DNA from: JAVVVD01 sp964642795
Lineage (GTDB): Bacteria; Bacillota; Clostridia; Christensenellales; CAG-138
Reading direction: 5' to 3'
Length of the DNA: 9,149 bases
NCBI GenBank assembly: GCA_964642795.1
Contig: CAZXRQ010000068.1
Location: forward strand, 1-9,149
Shown piece by piece: positions 1 to 7,525 of the stretch. Each line of letters begins with the position of its first letter. Within the stretch, counting starts at the first letter, position 1. Below the pieces are notes generated by a model. That model had not been told where the DNA came from and ran no database searches. It worked only from the letters and a program-made list of their open reading frames with translations. The position numbers and the translations under genes are program-made.

Positions 1-219
1 ATTCATTTTACCATCTCGAAGGTTCAACTTCTCTCTTTATTGGTTCATATCATTTGACGACAGAAAGAATAGAATATCAACTTTCTTTATGAATAAAGCA
101 ATACTATCTGCCAAAAATGAAAACGCCCCGCCGGTGCGGTTATAGATAACACGTCTCTACGCCAAGCAGGCATCAGCAAAAGCGCATCATGCACTGCAAC
201 GCCGTCATATATATGTCCA
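1..219. other. Gene-poor leader with A+T-rich left part
   Basis: No gene can be supported here. By count about 36 of the first 120 bases are G or C (30%), against about 55% for 121-180 and a similarly GC-rich look in the genes that follow. This marks the left edge as intergenic or as the tail of a compositionally different neighbour. All three plus-strand frames are open from the left edge for some distance, with stops at 55-57, 143-145 and 90-92, so a gene tail cannot be assigned to any one of them. There is a small palindrome CATATATATG at 206-215. I see no convincing promoter, riboswitch or RNA gene, and the promoter of the next gene is not identified. Confidence 0.5.
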
Positions 220-230
220 TAAGGAGGTGA
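220..230 (+). promoter_or_regulatory. Perfect 11-base Shine-Dalgarno site
   Basis: TAAGGAGGTGA matches the full complement of the Bacillota 16S rRNA 3' tail, and the core GGAGG lies 7 bases before the ATG at 235. This fixes the start of the downstream gene. It is much the strongest ribosome-binding site in the window. Confidence 0.9.
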
Positions 231-234
231 GCGC

Positions 235-1215
235 ATGAAAAACAGGCCGCGTCTTTTAATTCGCGCCGCTGCGGCGATACTGGTGCTTATATATGCTGCG
301 CTTGCGCCGGTATACTTACTTCGCGCGGATAGCGTCGAACCGGAGCCGCAATCAGAGACTCCGCCAGGTATAATTACCGTTTGGCACATAGTAGCCTTCA
401 AGCCGTATTCCGGCAGCGTAACAGGCTGGCTCTCAAAGCGCGGGGCCGCACTGGAAAAGCGCCATTATGGCACGTTTTATAACGTCACCGGTATGTCGTA
501 CGAGGAGTATGTTGAACGGCGTGCGCGCGGTGAGCGTGCGGACGTATACTCATTCGCCGCCGGATGTATGGAAGCGGATATGCTTTTACCGCTGGAAGCT
601 GATATTGACGCGCTGCTTATTCCCTCCCTTTCCGGCTGCGGCGAAAATGACGGTACAGCGTATGCATACGCATATCTTTACAGCGGTTATGCTATTGCAT
701 TCAACAGCGCGCTCATGCAGAAGCAAGGCATCCTCCCGCCCGAGGAGGGACTGTTTGAGAAGTGGGCTGCCACGATGCTTGCAAAGGGTATGCTCTCATG
801 CGAGCCTGCCATTGCATCGGCACTTATGATAGACGGCGATCCAGCAGCGATTGATGCTTTTTTGCAGGGCCGATGCCCCGCCGCCATATGCGACATGCGC
901 ACACTCGCCATGCTTAAAGGCAGACTGGCGGACGGCAAGGGCTTTGTTTATCAGTCAGTCGCGTTTACCGACTACACGGAGCAGGTGCAGCTTATCGGCA
1001 TAGCTGCGGACATTGCGCCCGCCAAGCTGGAGGCCGCGCTGTTGTTTATCAGCACTGTATTTGATGAGGCCGCACAATCGCCGCTGTGTGAATTAGGCGC
1101 ACATCCCGCGCTTGCCGCCTGTACAGATTCCGCGCAAGCCGATCTGCCACAGGAAACAGCTTTGCTGCTGTCCCCCCTGCCGCGCGTACCAAACGCGTTT
1201 GATCCGACAGATTAA
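235..1215 (+). CDS. Membrane-anchored extracellular solute-binding-like protein
   Basis: A 326-residue protein exported through an N-terminal signal anchor: basic residues at 2-10 (K2, R4, R6, R10), a hydrophobic segment at about 11-29, then an acidic, Pro-rich linker at 32-44. There is no lipobox cysteine, so it is not an obvious lipoprotein. The pattern after the linker resembles family 1 ABC solute-binding proteins: a first strand GIITVWHIVAF (45-55), an ADVYSF segment (102-107) matching the usual 'PDV' region, and a hinge-like stretch YSGYAIAFNSALMQKQGI (149-166) matching the 'YNKDLF.KAGI' region. It is shorter than typical binding proteins (about 400-450 residues), and lobe 2 (about 170-300) looks reduced. 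It has seven cysteines (111, 135, 189, 214, 219, 285, 296), many for an extracytoplasmic domain. No permease or ATPase gene is adjacent. The family call is by pattern only and the ligand is unknown; it may be a degenerate binding protein with a sensing or envelope role. The start is set by the strong ribosome-binding site. Confidence 0.7.
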   Translation: MKNRPRLLIRAAAAILVLIYAALAPVYLLRADSVEPEPQSETPPGIITVWHIVAFKPYSGSVTGWLSKRGAALEKRHYGTFYNVTGMSYEEYVERRARGERADVYSFAAGCMEADMLLPLEADIDALLIPSLSGCGENDGTAYAYAYLYSGYAIAFNSALMQKQGILPPEEGLFEKWAATMLAKGMLSCEPAIASALMIDGDPAAIDAFLQGRCPAAICDMRTLAMLKGRLADGKGFVYQSVAFTDYTEQVQLIGIAADIAPAKLEAALLFISTVFDEAAQSPLCELGAHPALAACTDSAQADLPQETALLLSPLPRVPNAFDPTD

Positions 1216-1251
1216 TGCAGGCGCCAAATCGCGTCGCTATGCATGCGGGGG

Positions 1252-1280
1252 TTGTTTACATCGGCAAAATACAGTAAAAT
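1252..1280 (+). promoter_or_regulatory. Candidate sigma-A promoter for the murB operon
   Basis: TTGTTT (1252-1257) and TAAAAT (1275-1280) are separated by exactly 17 bases, in an A+T-rich stretch between two GC-rich genes. The -10 box matches TATAAT at five of six positions; the -35 box keeps only the TTG. Transcription would start near 1287, leaving a leader of roughly 24 bases before the murB ATG. An alternative -35, TTTACA (1255-1260), matches better but leaves only 14 bases to the -10. Assigned by inspection only. Confidence 0.55.
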
Positions 1281-1310
1281 CAATATAAATAATTATAAGT
1301 GTGGAGACCT

Positions 1311-2207
1311 ATGCGACAGGAGTTGACAAAGCGCCTTGAGCACATCGAGCTTGTATTCGATGCGCCCATGAGCCGGTATACCTCGTTCCATATAGGCGGC
1401 CCGGCCACGGCGCTTGCGCTGCCCCGTACCGCGGAAGATGTGGCTGTGTGCATTTCAGCAGCCGACGGGCTTGGACTGCCGTACTATATCATCGGCAACG
1501 GCAGCAACATTTTGGTAAGCGACAAAGGCCTTGACGCGCTTGTGATCCGGCTGTGCGGAGGCGACAGCCTGCACCGGCTGGCAAACGACGGCGCGCTATT
1601 TCATGCGGGCGCAGGCGTACTGCTAAGCGAGCTTGCACGCTTCAGCGTCCAGCGCGGCTACACCGGGCTGGAATGGGCGGCCGGTATACCCGGCACCGTC
1701 GGCGGCGCTGTGGCAATGAATGCCGGTGCATACGGCGGCGACATACGATCGTCGCTTAAAAAGGTAACCGTACTGGAAAACGGAAAAATGTTGGATCGCA
1801 TCCCGCTGGAGGATGACATGGGCTACCGGCGCAGTATATTCTGCGCGCCGGAGCGCGTAGTGCTGAACACCGAATTCCTGCTTGAAAAGGATGATGGCAG
1901 CGCGAATGAACGCCTTGTCGAATACATGGCAAAGCGCAAAGCCAAGCAGCCGCTGGAATATCCCAGTGCAGGCAGCACCTTTAAGCGACCGGAAGGGCAT
2001 TTTGCAGGCGCATTGATTGAGCAGGCCGGGCTCAAGGGCACAAGCGTGGGCGGTGCGCAGGTAAGCACGCTTCACGCAGGCTTTATCATCAACACCGGCG
2101 GCGCGACCTGTTCGGACGTGCTTGAGCTTGTTAGTCGGGTACAGCAGGCCGTATACGAGAATTCCGGCGTCAGGTTGGAGCCTGAGATACGCTATTTGGG
2201 ACAATAA
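1311..2207 (+). CDS. murB: UDP-N-acetylenolpyruvoylglucosamine reductase MurB
   Basis: Cytoplasmic FAD- and NADPH-dependent enzyme that reduces UDP-GlcNAc-enolpyruvate to UDP-MurNAc, the second committed step of peptidoglycan precursor synthesis. The 298-residue length fits the family. The FAD-binding region shows YTSFHIGGPA (23-32), IIGNGSNILVSD (60-71) and the long Gly/Ala motif GLEWAAGIPGTVGGAVAMNA (119-138). The C-terminal substrate domain has YRRSIF (172-177; R173 aligns with the substrate-contacting Arg of E. coli MurB), GSTFKRP (221-227; S222 as proton donor) and PEIRYLG (291-297; E292 as catalytic Glu). The extra Tyr loop of E. coli-type enzymes seems absent, as in type II Gram-positive MurB. 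I chose ATG 1311, preceded by GGAG at 1303-1306 at a short 4-base spacing. An in-frame GTG at 1299 would add four residues but has no ribosome-binding site. It is probably the first gene of the operon, 12 bases before rapZ. Confidence 0.96.
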   Translation: MRQELTKRLEHIELVFDAPMSRYTSFHIGGPATALALPRTAEDVAVCISAADGLGLPYYIIGNGSNILVSDKGLDALVIRLCGGDSLHRLANDGALFHAGAGVLLSELARFSVQRGYTGLEWAAGIPGTVGGAVAMNAGAYGGDIRSSLKKVTVLENGKMLDRIPLEDDMGYRRSIFCAPERVVLNTEFLLEKDDGSANERLVEYMAKRKAKQPLEYPSAGSTFKRPEGHFAGALIEQAGLKGTSVGGAQVSTLHAGFIINTGGATCSDVLELVSRVQQAVYENSGVRLEPEIRYLGQ

Positions 2208-2219
2208 CAGGAGGAGCAC

Positions 2220-3101
2220 ATGTATCTGCTGATAGTTACCGGACTTTCCGGGGCGGGAAAATCGCAGGCGCTGCGCAGGCTGGAGGATATGGGCTACTAT
2301 TGCGTGGACAACCTTCCGTCCGAGCTGCTAAACGGCTTTATAGAGCTTTGCACGCGCTCCTCGGTAGAACGCGCGGCCGTGGTGGTGGACAGCCGTTCAA
2401 ACGTATTCAATGCGGATATGGAGCAGGCGCTGAATATGCTGTGCGAGTTAGAGTTGGATCACGAGCTGCTGTTTCTTGACTGCCGCGACAACGTGCTAGA
2501 GCGGCGCTATAACGAAACGCGCCGACGCCATCCGCTGGACGACGACGTTACTTTGGGCATAAATAAAGAACGCGGCATACTCGCGCCGTTAAGAGACCGG
2601 GCAAACTACATAATAGATACATCTGATATGAAGCCGTCGGAGCTGTCCGGCCGGCTGTCGGACTTTGGCAAGAAGGAACGCGGCCGTGAATTCCTGCTTA
2701 CCGTTGAGAGCTTCGGCTACAAGCGCGGCGTGCCTATCGAGGCGGACATGGTGTTTGATATGCGCTTCCTGCCAAACCCGTTTTATGTGCCCGAGCTTCG
2801 TTCCCTTTCCGGAATAGATAACAAGGTGCGCGGCTATATCGCCGCAGACGGTGAGTTTGACCGCTTCATAAGCAGTGTGGAAGCACAGCTTATCGAGCTT
2901 ATCCCCCGCTTTATTGCGCAGGACAAGCGCAGGCTGCTTGTATGCTTCGGCTGTACGGGCGGCCGCCACCGTTCGGTCTGTGCGGCGCAGGAGCTTTACC
3001 GGCGCATGACCGGCAAATTCGATGTAACGCTGGTGCATCGCGATGCGGCGGTCGAGGCTGATGATATCATGCAGCGCGCAGGCGGAAGACGGGAGGATTG
3101 A
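2220..3101 (+). CDS. rapZ: RNase adapter / nucleotide-binding protein RapZ (YvcJ)
   Basis: P-loop NTPase family protein of 293 residues, near the usual 285-295. In E. coli RapZ presents the small RNA GlmZ to RNase E and senses GlcN6P. In Bacillus the homologue YvcJ binds and hydrolyses nucleotides, and its RNA role is less clear. The Walker A motif GLSGAGKS is at 8-15, followed by the family signature YYCVDNLP (26-33) and VVDSRS (55-60). DCRDNVLERRYNETRRRHPL (87-106) is the conserved mid-region. The C-terminal domain, which binds RNA and metabolite in E. coli, has SFGYKRGVPIEAD (164-176), VFDMRFLPNPF (178-188) and CTGGRHRSV (245-253). The start is supported by AGGAGG at 2209-2214, 5 bases from the ATG. 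The stop lies 7 bases before whiA. In many Firmicutes yvcK follows rapZ; here it does not. Confidence 0.96.
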   Translation: MYLLIVTGLSGAGKSQALRRLEDMGYYCVDNLPSELLNGFIELCTRSSVERAAVVVDSRSNVFNADMEQALNMLCELELDHELLFLDCRDNVLERRYNETRRRHPLDDDVTLGINKERGILAPLRDRANYIIDTSDMKPSELSGRLSDFGKKERGREFLLTVESFGYKRGVPIEADMVFDMRFLPNPFYVPELRSLSGIDNKVRGYIAADGEFDRFISSVEAQLIELIPRFIAQDKRRLLVCFGCTGGRHRSVCAAQELYRRMTGKFDVTLVHRDAAVEADDIMQRAGGRRED

Positions 3102-3108
3102 TAGACAA

Positions 3109-4035
3109 GTGTCTTTTTCATCGCGCACAAAGGATGAAATACTCAAGCAGCGCGCGCATACCGCCGAAGAAAAGCGCGCAATGCTGTTTTCACTTACTCA
3201 CGCGGCGGCCTCTATGTCGCTTTCGCGCGACGGCGTCGGCGTGCGCATGGTAACTGAGAATCACGGCGCGGCAAAGCTGTACGCACAGCTTGCAAGCGAG
3301 CTATACGGACTGGACGCCGCAATATCCATCACCCAGTCCGAGGGGCTTAAGGCCAGAGTAACGGTCGTACGGCTCACTGGCTCACGCTGCCGCGAATTGC
3401 TCAGTGACGCCGGCTGTTTCGGCGTTTTTGAAGCCGGCACACCGTATTTAAGTATCGACGGCGAAGACGATGCATATGTGCGCGCATACATCAGGGGTGC
3501 ATTCCTGGGCTGCGGCTCGGTCTCAGATCCCGGCAAAAGCTATCATCTTGAGTTCGTGTGCCGCAACGAGGATTTCTCAAAAGTACTGGAAACGCTTGTT
3601 TGCAGCATGGGCATCCAGGCAAAGCGCACCCAGCGAAAGAGCAGCTATGTTGTCTATCTGAAGGACGGCGACGAAATCTCAGACCTTATTACGCTTATGG
3701 GCGGTATGACAAGCACTCTGGAGTTTGAACATGCGCGGGTATTGCACGGGGTTGCAAACGACGTCAACCGCAAAAATAATTTTGACACCGCAAACATGCA
3801 GAAAGCTGCGCGCAGCGCGGCTCAGCAGCTTGTGGATATTGAGTTTATAGACGCTGAGCTGGGTCTTGGCGCGTTGCCCCCCAAGCTGAGGGAGGCAGCC
3901 GAGGCGCGGCAGAACAACCCGGAATCCACGCTGGCCGAGCTGAGCGAGCTTATTGGCGTAAGCAAGTCCGGCGTAAACCACAGGCTGACGCGACTATGCG
4001 ATATCGCCGCGGAGCTAAGACTGCACGGCGTCTGA
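3109..4035 (+). CDS. whiA: DNA-binding protein WhiA
   Basis: WhiA joins a degenerate LAGLIDADG homing-endonuclease fold to a C-terminal helix-turn-helix. In Streptomyces it activates sporulation-division genes with WhiB; in Bacillus (YvcL) it binds the nucleoid and affects division and chromosome segregation. From the GTG at 3109 the protein is 308 residues and begins with the family-typical (M)SFSSRTKDEI. The LAGLIDADG-like part carries AYIRGAFLGCGSV (126-138) and HLEFVC (146-151). It is followed by FEHARVLHGVANDVNR (206-221), NNFDTANMQK (223-232) and the helix-turn-helix LAELSELIGVSKSGVNHRL (275-293). An upstream in-frame ATG at 3043 would add 22 residues inside rapZ in another frame, and these do not look like WhiA. 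The only Shine-Dalgarno, GGGAGG at 3091-3096, is 12 bases from the GTG, longer than usual, and lies within the rapZ end, so translation may be coupled to rapZ. Confidence 0.95.
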   Translation: MSFSSRTKDEILKQRAHTAEEKRAMLFSLTHAAASMSLSRDGVGVRMVTENHGAAKLYAQLASELYGLDAAISITQSEGLKARVTVVRLTGSRCRELLSDAGCFGVFEAGTPYLSIDGEDDAYVRAYIRGAFLGCGSVSDPGKSYHLEFVCRNEDFSKVLETLVCSMGIQAKRTQRKSSYVVYLKDGDEISDLITLMGGMTSTLEFEHARVLHGVANDVNRKNNFDTANMQKAARSAAQQLVDIEFIDAELGLGALPPKLREAAEARQNNPESTLAELSELIGVSKSGVNHRLTRLCDIAAELRLHGV

Positions 4036-4040
4036 CGGCC

Positions 4041-4064
4041 GGAAACGGAGATGGCTTTATTTTG
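4041..4064 (+). promoter_or_regulatory. Translation start region of dnaE
   Basis: dnaE has no good ATG. The in-frame TTG at 4062 gives the expected N terminus, with GGAG (4047-4050) 11 bases upstream, a long spacing. An out-of-frame ATG at 4051 opens a four-codon ORF (Met-Ala-Leu-Phe) whose TGA (4063-4065) overlaps the TTG by two bases. This could be a chance triplet or a coupling minicistron. Confidence 0.4.
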
Positions 4065-7000
4065 AAACAGTTTACTCACCTGCATGTACATACGCAATAC
4101 AGCCTGCTTGACGGCGCTGCGCGGATTAACGACCTAGTGGCGCGCGCGAAGCAGCTGGATATGAATGCCCTGGCCATTACCGACCACGGCAGCATGTACG
4201 GCGTTATAGATTTTTACAAGGAATGTAAAAAGCAGGGCATCAAGCCCATACTCGGTATGGAGGCATACGTCGCCCCGCGTTCACTCGAGGACAGAGAGGG
4301 CGTGCGGGAATATGCGCATCTTGTGCTGCTTGCGAAGAATCAACAGGGCTACAAAAACCTGATTCAGCTTTCCTCTGCGGCATTTGTAAAGGGCTTTTAT
4401 TATAAGCCCCGCATAGATTATGACCTACTAAATGAATATCACGAAGGGCTGGTATGTCTTTCCGCCTGCCTTGCAGGCGATATCCCCAACCGGCTGCTCA
4501 TGGGTGACGATGCGGGCGCGTACGAGCTGGCCAAGCGGCTTCGTGCCATGTTCGACGAGGATTTCTACATAGAGCTGCAAAACCACAATCTGCCCGAACA
4601 GCTCACGGTGCTGCCCAAGCTCAGCAGCCTTGCAAAAACGCTAGGCATAAAGACAGTGGCGACAAACGACGTGCACTACGTTACCCGGGACGATGCGGAG
4701 GCGCAGGATGTACTGCTGTGCATACAGACCAACCGCTTTGTGGACGAGGAAAAGCGTATGCGCATGGCTACGCAGGAATTCTACCTAAAAAGCGGCGACG
4801 AGATGCTGGACGCGCTTTATGACTACGCGGACGCTTTGGACGTTACCAACGAAATAGCGGATAAATGCAGCGTTGAAATAGAATTCGGCGTGCGCCACCT
4901 GCCCGGATTTACCGCGCCTGACGGAAAATCCAACAACAACTACCTGCGCGAGCTTGCCGAAACCGGCCTTAAGCGTAAGATGCCTCAGGCCGACGAATCC
5001 GCATATCAGCGCCTGCATTACGAGCTGGATGTTATAGTCCAGATGGGCTTTGTGGACTATTTTCTCATAGTGTGGGATTTTGTGGATTTTGCCCACAGGA
5101 AGGGTATATTCGTCGGCCCCGGCCGCGGCAGCGGCGCGGGCAGTCTGGCAGCCTATGCGCTGGACATCACCGATATCGACCCCATCAAATACGGCCTAAT
5201 ATTTGAGCGTTTCCTTAACCCTGAGCGCATATCCATGCCGGATTTCGACATCGACTTCTGCATAGAACGGCGGCAGGAGGTGATCGACTACGTCATAGAA
5301 AAATACGGCGCGGACCATGTGGCGCAGATAATCACCTTCGGCTCCATGGCCGCAAAACTCGCTATACGCGACGTCGGACGCGTGCTGCGTATGCCTTACG
5401 GCGACGTCGACCGCATAGCTAAGCTCGTGCCTAACGCGCTGGGCATAACGCTTACAAAGGCTCTGGAGCAATCGCAGGAGCTTAAAACGCTTTATGATAC
5501 CGACGCCAACATAAAAAAACTGATCGACCTTTCCTTAAAGCTGGAGGGGCTCCCCCGCCATGCCTCCACCCACGCAGCAGGCGTTGTGATAAGCGCTCAG
5601 CCCACCACCGAATATGTGCCGCTTCAGCGCAACGAGGACGCCATCACCACGCAATTCCCCAAGGATACCATAGAGGAGCTTGGGCTGCTCAAGATGGACT
5701 TTTTGGGTCTGCGCACGCTTACTGTTGTACGTGATACTCTCGCCCAAATAGAAAAGCAGCATAAGCCCGTGCCGGACCTGCAAAAGCTGGTTTTTGACGA
5801 CCCGCATGTGTACGAAATGATATCCAAGGCGGACACGGACGGCGTGTTTCAGCTTGAATCCTCCGGAATGAGGCAGTTTATGATGCAGCTGAAGCCGGAT
5901 AATTTTGAGGATATCATCGCGGGAATATCGCTGTTCCGCCCCGGCCCTATGGATCAGATACCGCGCTATGTAGCAGGCAAGTACAACAAAAGCAGCATCA
6001 AATACGAGCATCCGCTCCTGCGGCCCATTCTCGAAAAGACCTACGGCTGCATGGTATATCAGGAGCAGGTCATGCAGATAGTACGCGACCTTGCAGGCTA
6101 TTCCTGGGGCCGCAGCGACCTTGTGCGCCGCGCGATGGCCAAGAAAAAGCACGACGTAATGGCCAAGGAGCGCGAGTACTTTGTTAACGGTATATCGGAT
6201 AACGGCGAGATCATTGTCCCCGGCGCAGTAAGAAACGGCGTGCCTGCAACGGTAGCTAACCGCATATTTGACGAGATGATGGATTTTGCCTCGTATGCCT
6301 TCAATAAATCCCATGCGGCGGCATACGCCGTTGTTGCATACAGGACGGCATACCTGAAGTACTACTATCCCGTCGAGTTCTTTACCGAGCTTATCAACAG
6401 CTTCCTCAGCAGCGCGGATAAGGTAGCGGAATACATATACTCCTGCCGCAGGCATGGCATCGCCGTACTGCCTCCAAATATCAACAAAAGCTTTGCGCGC
6501 TTCTCCGTAGAGGGAAACAGCATACGCTACGGACTGGGCGGGGTACGCAACGTCGGCGAAAGCGCGATAGACGCCATTGTAGCGGAGCGCGAACAAAACG
6601 GCGCATTTATGGATTTTGAGGACTTCCTGCGCCGCAGCGACGGGCTGAACAAGCGCATGGTCGAAGGGCTTATCAAGTCGGGCAGCTTTGACTGCCTGAA
6701 CGTCAAGCGCGCGCAGCTTATCGCCGTATATGAGCGTGCAATGGACGCCGTTGCCGCAGATAAAAAGCGCACCGCTGACGGCCAGCTCTCTCTTTTCGAT
6801 CTGGTGGACAGCCCGCAGCAGCGCAGCGAGCTTTCAGCGGTGCGGCTGCCAAATATTGAGGAGTACGAAAGCCGCGCCCTGCTTTCCATGGAACGCGAAG
6901 CGCTGGGTATATATATAAGCGGCCATCCGCTGGAACGCTATGCGGATGCGCTCAAGGCCACTACAACTCCCGCCGCCGTACTTTCGGACACCGAGGCCTG

Positions 7001-7517
7001 TACTGTACGCGACGGCGACCGCGTACGCGCAGGCGGAATAATCACATCCGTTAGAACCAAGCAGACCAAATCCGGCAACGGTATGATGTGCTACGCCACG
7101 CTGGAGGATCTCACCGGGGCCGTTTCACTTACGGCGTTTCCATCGGTATTCACAAAATACGTCCGTCTGCTTAAGGAGGATTCGCTTGTGCTGGCATCCG
7201 GTCGGTTCAACGTACGTGAGGATCAGCCCAACACCCTCCTCATTGATGAGGTGATCCCGTTGGACGCGCAGTCTGCCGGTGAAAAGCTGTTTTTACGGCT
7301 GAACACGCAGGACGCGCTCCAGACCGCCCGCGTTACAAATATGCTGCAGCGCTTCCCCGGCAACGTGCCGGTGGTGCTGTACGACCCTGCCACTCAAAAG
7401 CAGAAACTTGTGCCGGAGAGCTGCTACATAAACCCCTCCGAGGCACTGCTGAGCGCACTAATAGCTATACTCGGCGATGAAAACGTAAAACGCACCTACA
7501 AAAAACAACAAGGATAA
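4062..7517 (+). CDS. dnaE: DNA polymerase III subunit alpha, DnaE type
   Basis: C-family DNA polymerase catalytic subunit. From the TTG at 4062 it is 1151 residues, typical for DnaE. Domain order is the DnaE order, and there is no DnaQ-like exonuclease insert as in PolC. The PHP domain (about 4-205) has HLHVH (6-10), TDHG (40-43) and E67 in GMEAYV, so its metal-binding residues look largely kept. The palm has GPGRGSG (352-358) and PDFDID (393-398; D394 and D396 match the E. coli catalytic Asp pair), with the third Asp, D546, in KMDFLGLRT. Then come DLVRRAMAKKKHDVM and FNKSHAAAYA of the fingers, and a helix-hairpin-helix GLGGVRNVG (824-832). QLSLF (908-912) fits the beta-clamp-binding consensus, and an OB fold begins near 988 (VRAGGIITSV). 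An in-frame ATG at 3996 would overlap whiA by 40 bases, lacks a ribosome-binding site and adds an unlikely leader. It may act as main replicase or alongside PolC; this window cannot say. Confidence 0.97.
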   Translation: MKQFTHLHVHTQYSLLDGAARINDLVARAKQLDMNALAITDHGSMYGVIDFYKECKKQGIKPILGMEAYVAPRSLEDREGVREYAHLVLLAKNQQGYKNLIQLSSAAFVKGFYYKPRIDYDLLNEYHEGLVCLSACLAGDIPNRLLMGDDAGAYELAKRLRAMFDEDFYIELQNHNLPEQLTVLPKLSSLAKTLGIKTVATNDVHYVTRDDAEAQDVLLCIQTNRFVDEEKRMRMATQEFYLKSGDEMLDALYDYADALDVTNEIADKCSVEIEFGVRHLPGFTAPDGKSNNNYLRELAETGLKRKMPQADESAYQRLHYELDVIVQMGFVDYFLIVWDFVDFAHRKGIFVGPGRGSGAGSLAAYALDITDIDPIKYGLIFERFLNPERISMPDFDIDFCIERRQEVIDYVIEKYGADHVAQIITFGSMAAKLAIRDVGRVLRMPYGDVDRIAKLVPNALGITLTKALEQSQELKTLYDTDANIKKLIDLSLKLEGLPRHASTHAAGVVISAQPTTEYVPLQRNEDAITTQFPKDTIEELGLLKMDFLGLRTLTVVRDTLAQIEKQHKPVPDLQKLVFDDPHVYEMISKADTDGVFQLESSGMRQFMMQLKPDNFEDIIAGISLFRPGPMDQIPRYVAGKYNKSSIKYEHPLLRPILEKTYGCMVYQEQVMQIVRDLAGYSWGRSDLVRRAMAKKKHDVMAKEREYFVNGISDNGEIIVPGAVRNGVPATVANRIFDEMMDFASYAFNKSHAAAYAVVAYRTAYLKYYYPVEFFTELINSFLSSADKVAEYIYSCRRHGIAVLPPNINKSFARFSVEGNSIRYGLGGVRNVGESAIDAIVAEREQNGAFMDFEDFLRRSDGLNKRMVEGLIKSGSFDCLNVKRAQLIAVYERAMDAVAADKKRTADGQLSLFDLVDSPQQRSELSAVRLPNIEEYESRALLSMEREALGIYISGHPLERYADALKATTTPAAVLSDTEACTVRDGDRVRAGGIITSVRTKQTKSGNGMMCYATLEDLTGAVSLTAFPSVFTKYVRLLKEDSLVLASGRFNVREDQPNTLLIDEVIPLDAQSAGEKLFLRLNTQDALQTARVTNMLQRFPGNVPVVLYDPATQKQKLVPESCYINPSEALLSALIAILGDENVKRTYKKQQG

Positions 7518-7525
7518 TCGATAAT

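Noticed and set aside
54..80. TTGACG with TATCAA as a promoter for the first gene
   Set aside because: The spacing is only 15 bases and the -10 is weak. The better box TAGAAT (70-75) is only 10 bases from TTGACG. It would also leave a leader of about 150 bases with no visible function.
118..140. GC-rich hairpin followed by Ts on the minus strand, as a terminator
   Set aside because: The stem is only four pairs (CCGC with GCGG), and the T runs on the minus strand are broken and set back from it. This is too weak to call.
206..215. Palindrome CATATATATG as an operator or -10 element
   Set aside because: It is only ten A+T-rich bases, has no -35 partner at the right spacing, and lies just before the ribosome-binding site.
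1623..2219. Minus-strand open frame of 198 codons opposite murB
   Set aside because: It is opposite the conserved FAD and substrate motifs of MurB and has no supporting start signal.
3043..3108. Extended N terminus for WhiA from the ATG at 3043
   Set aside because: It would add 22 residues overlapping the end of rapZ, with no ribosome-binding site, whereas the GTG at 3109 gives the family-typical N terminus.
5535..6596. Minus-strand open frame of 353 codons inside dnaE
   Set aside because: It lies wholly opposite conserved DnaE palm and finger regions. Its Ala/Val/Tyr-rich translation looks like reverse-complement codon bias.
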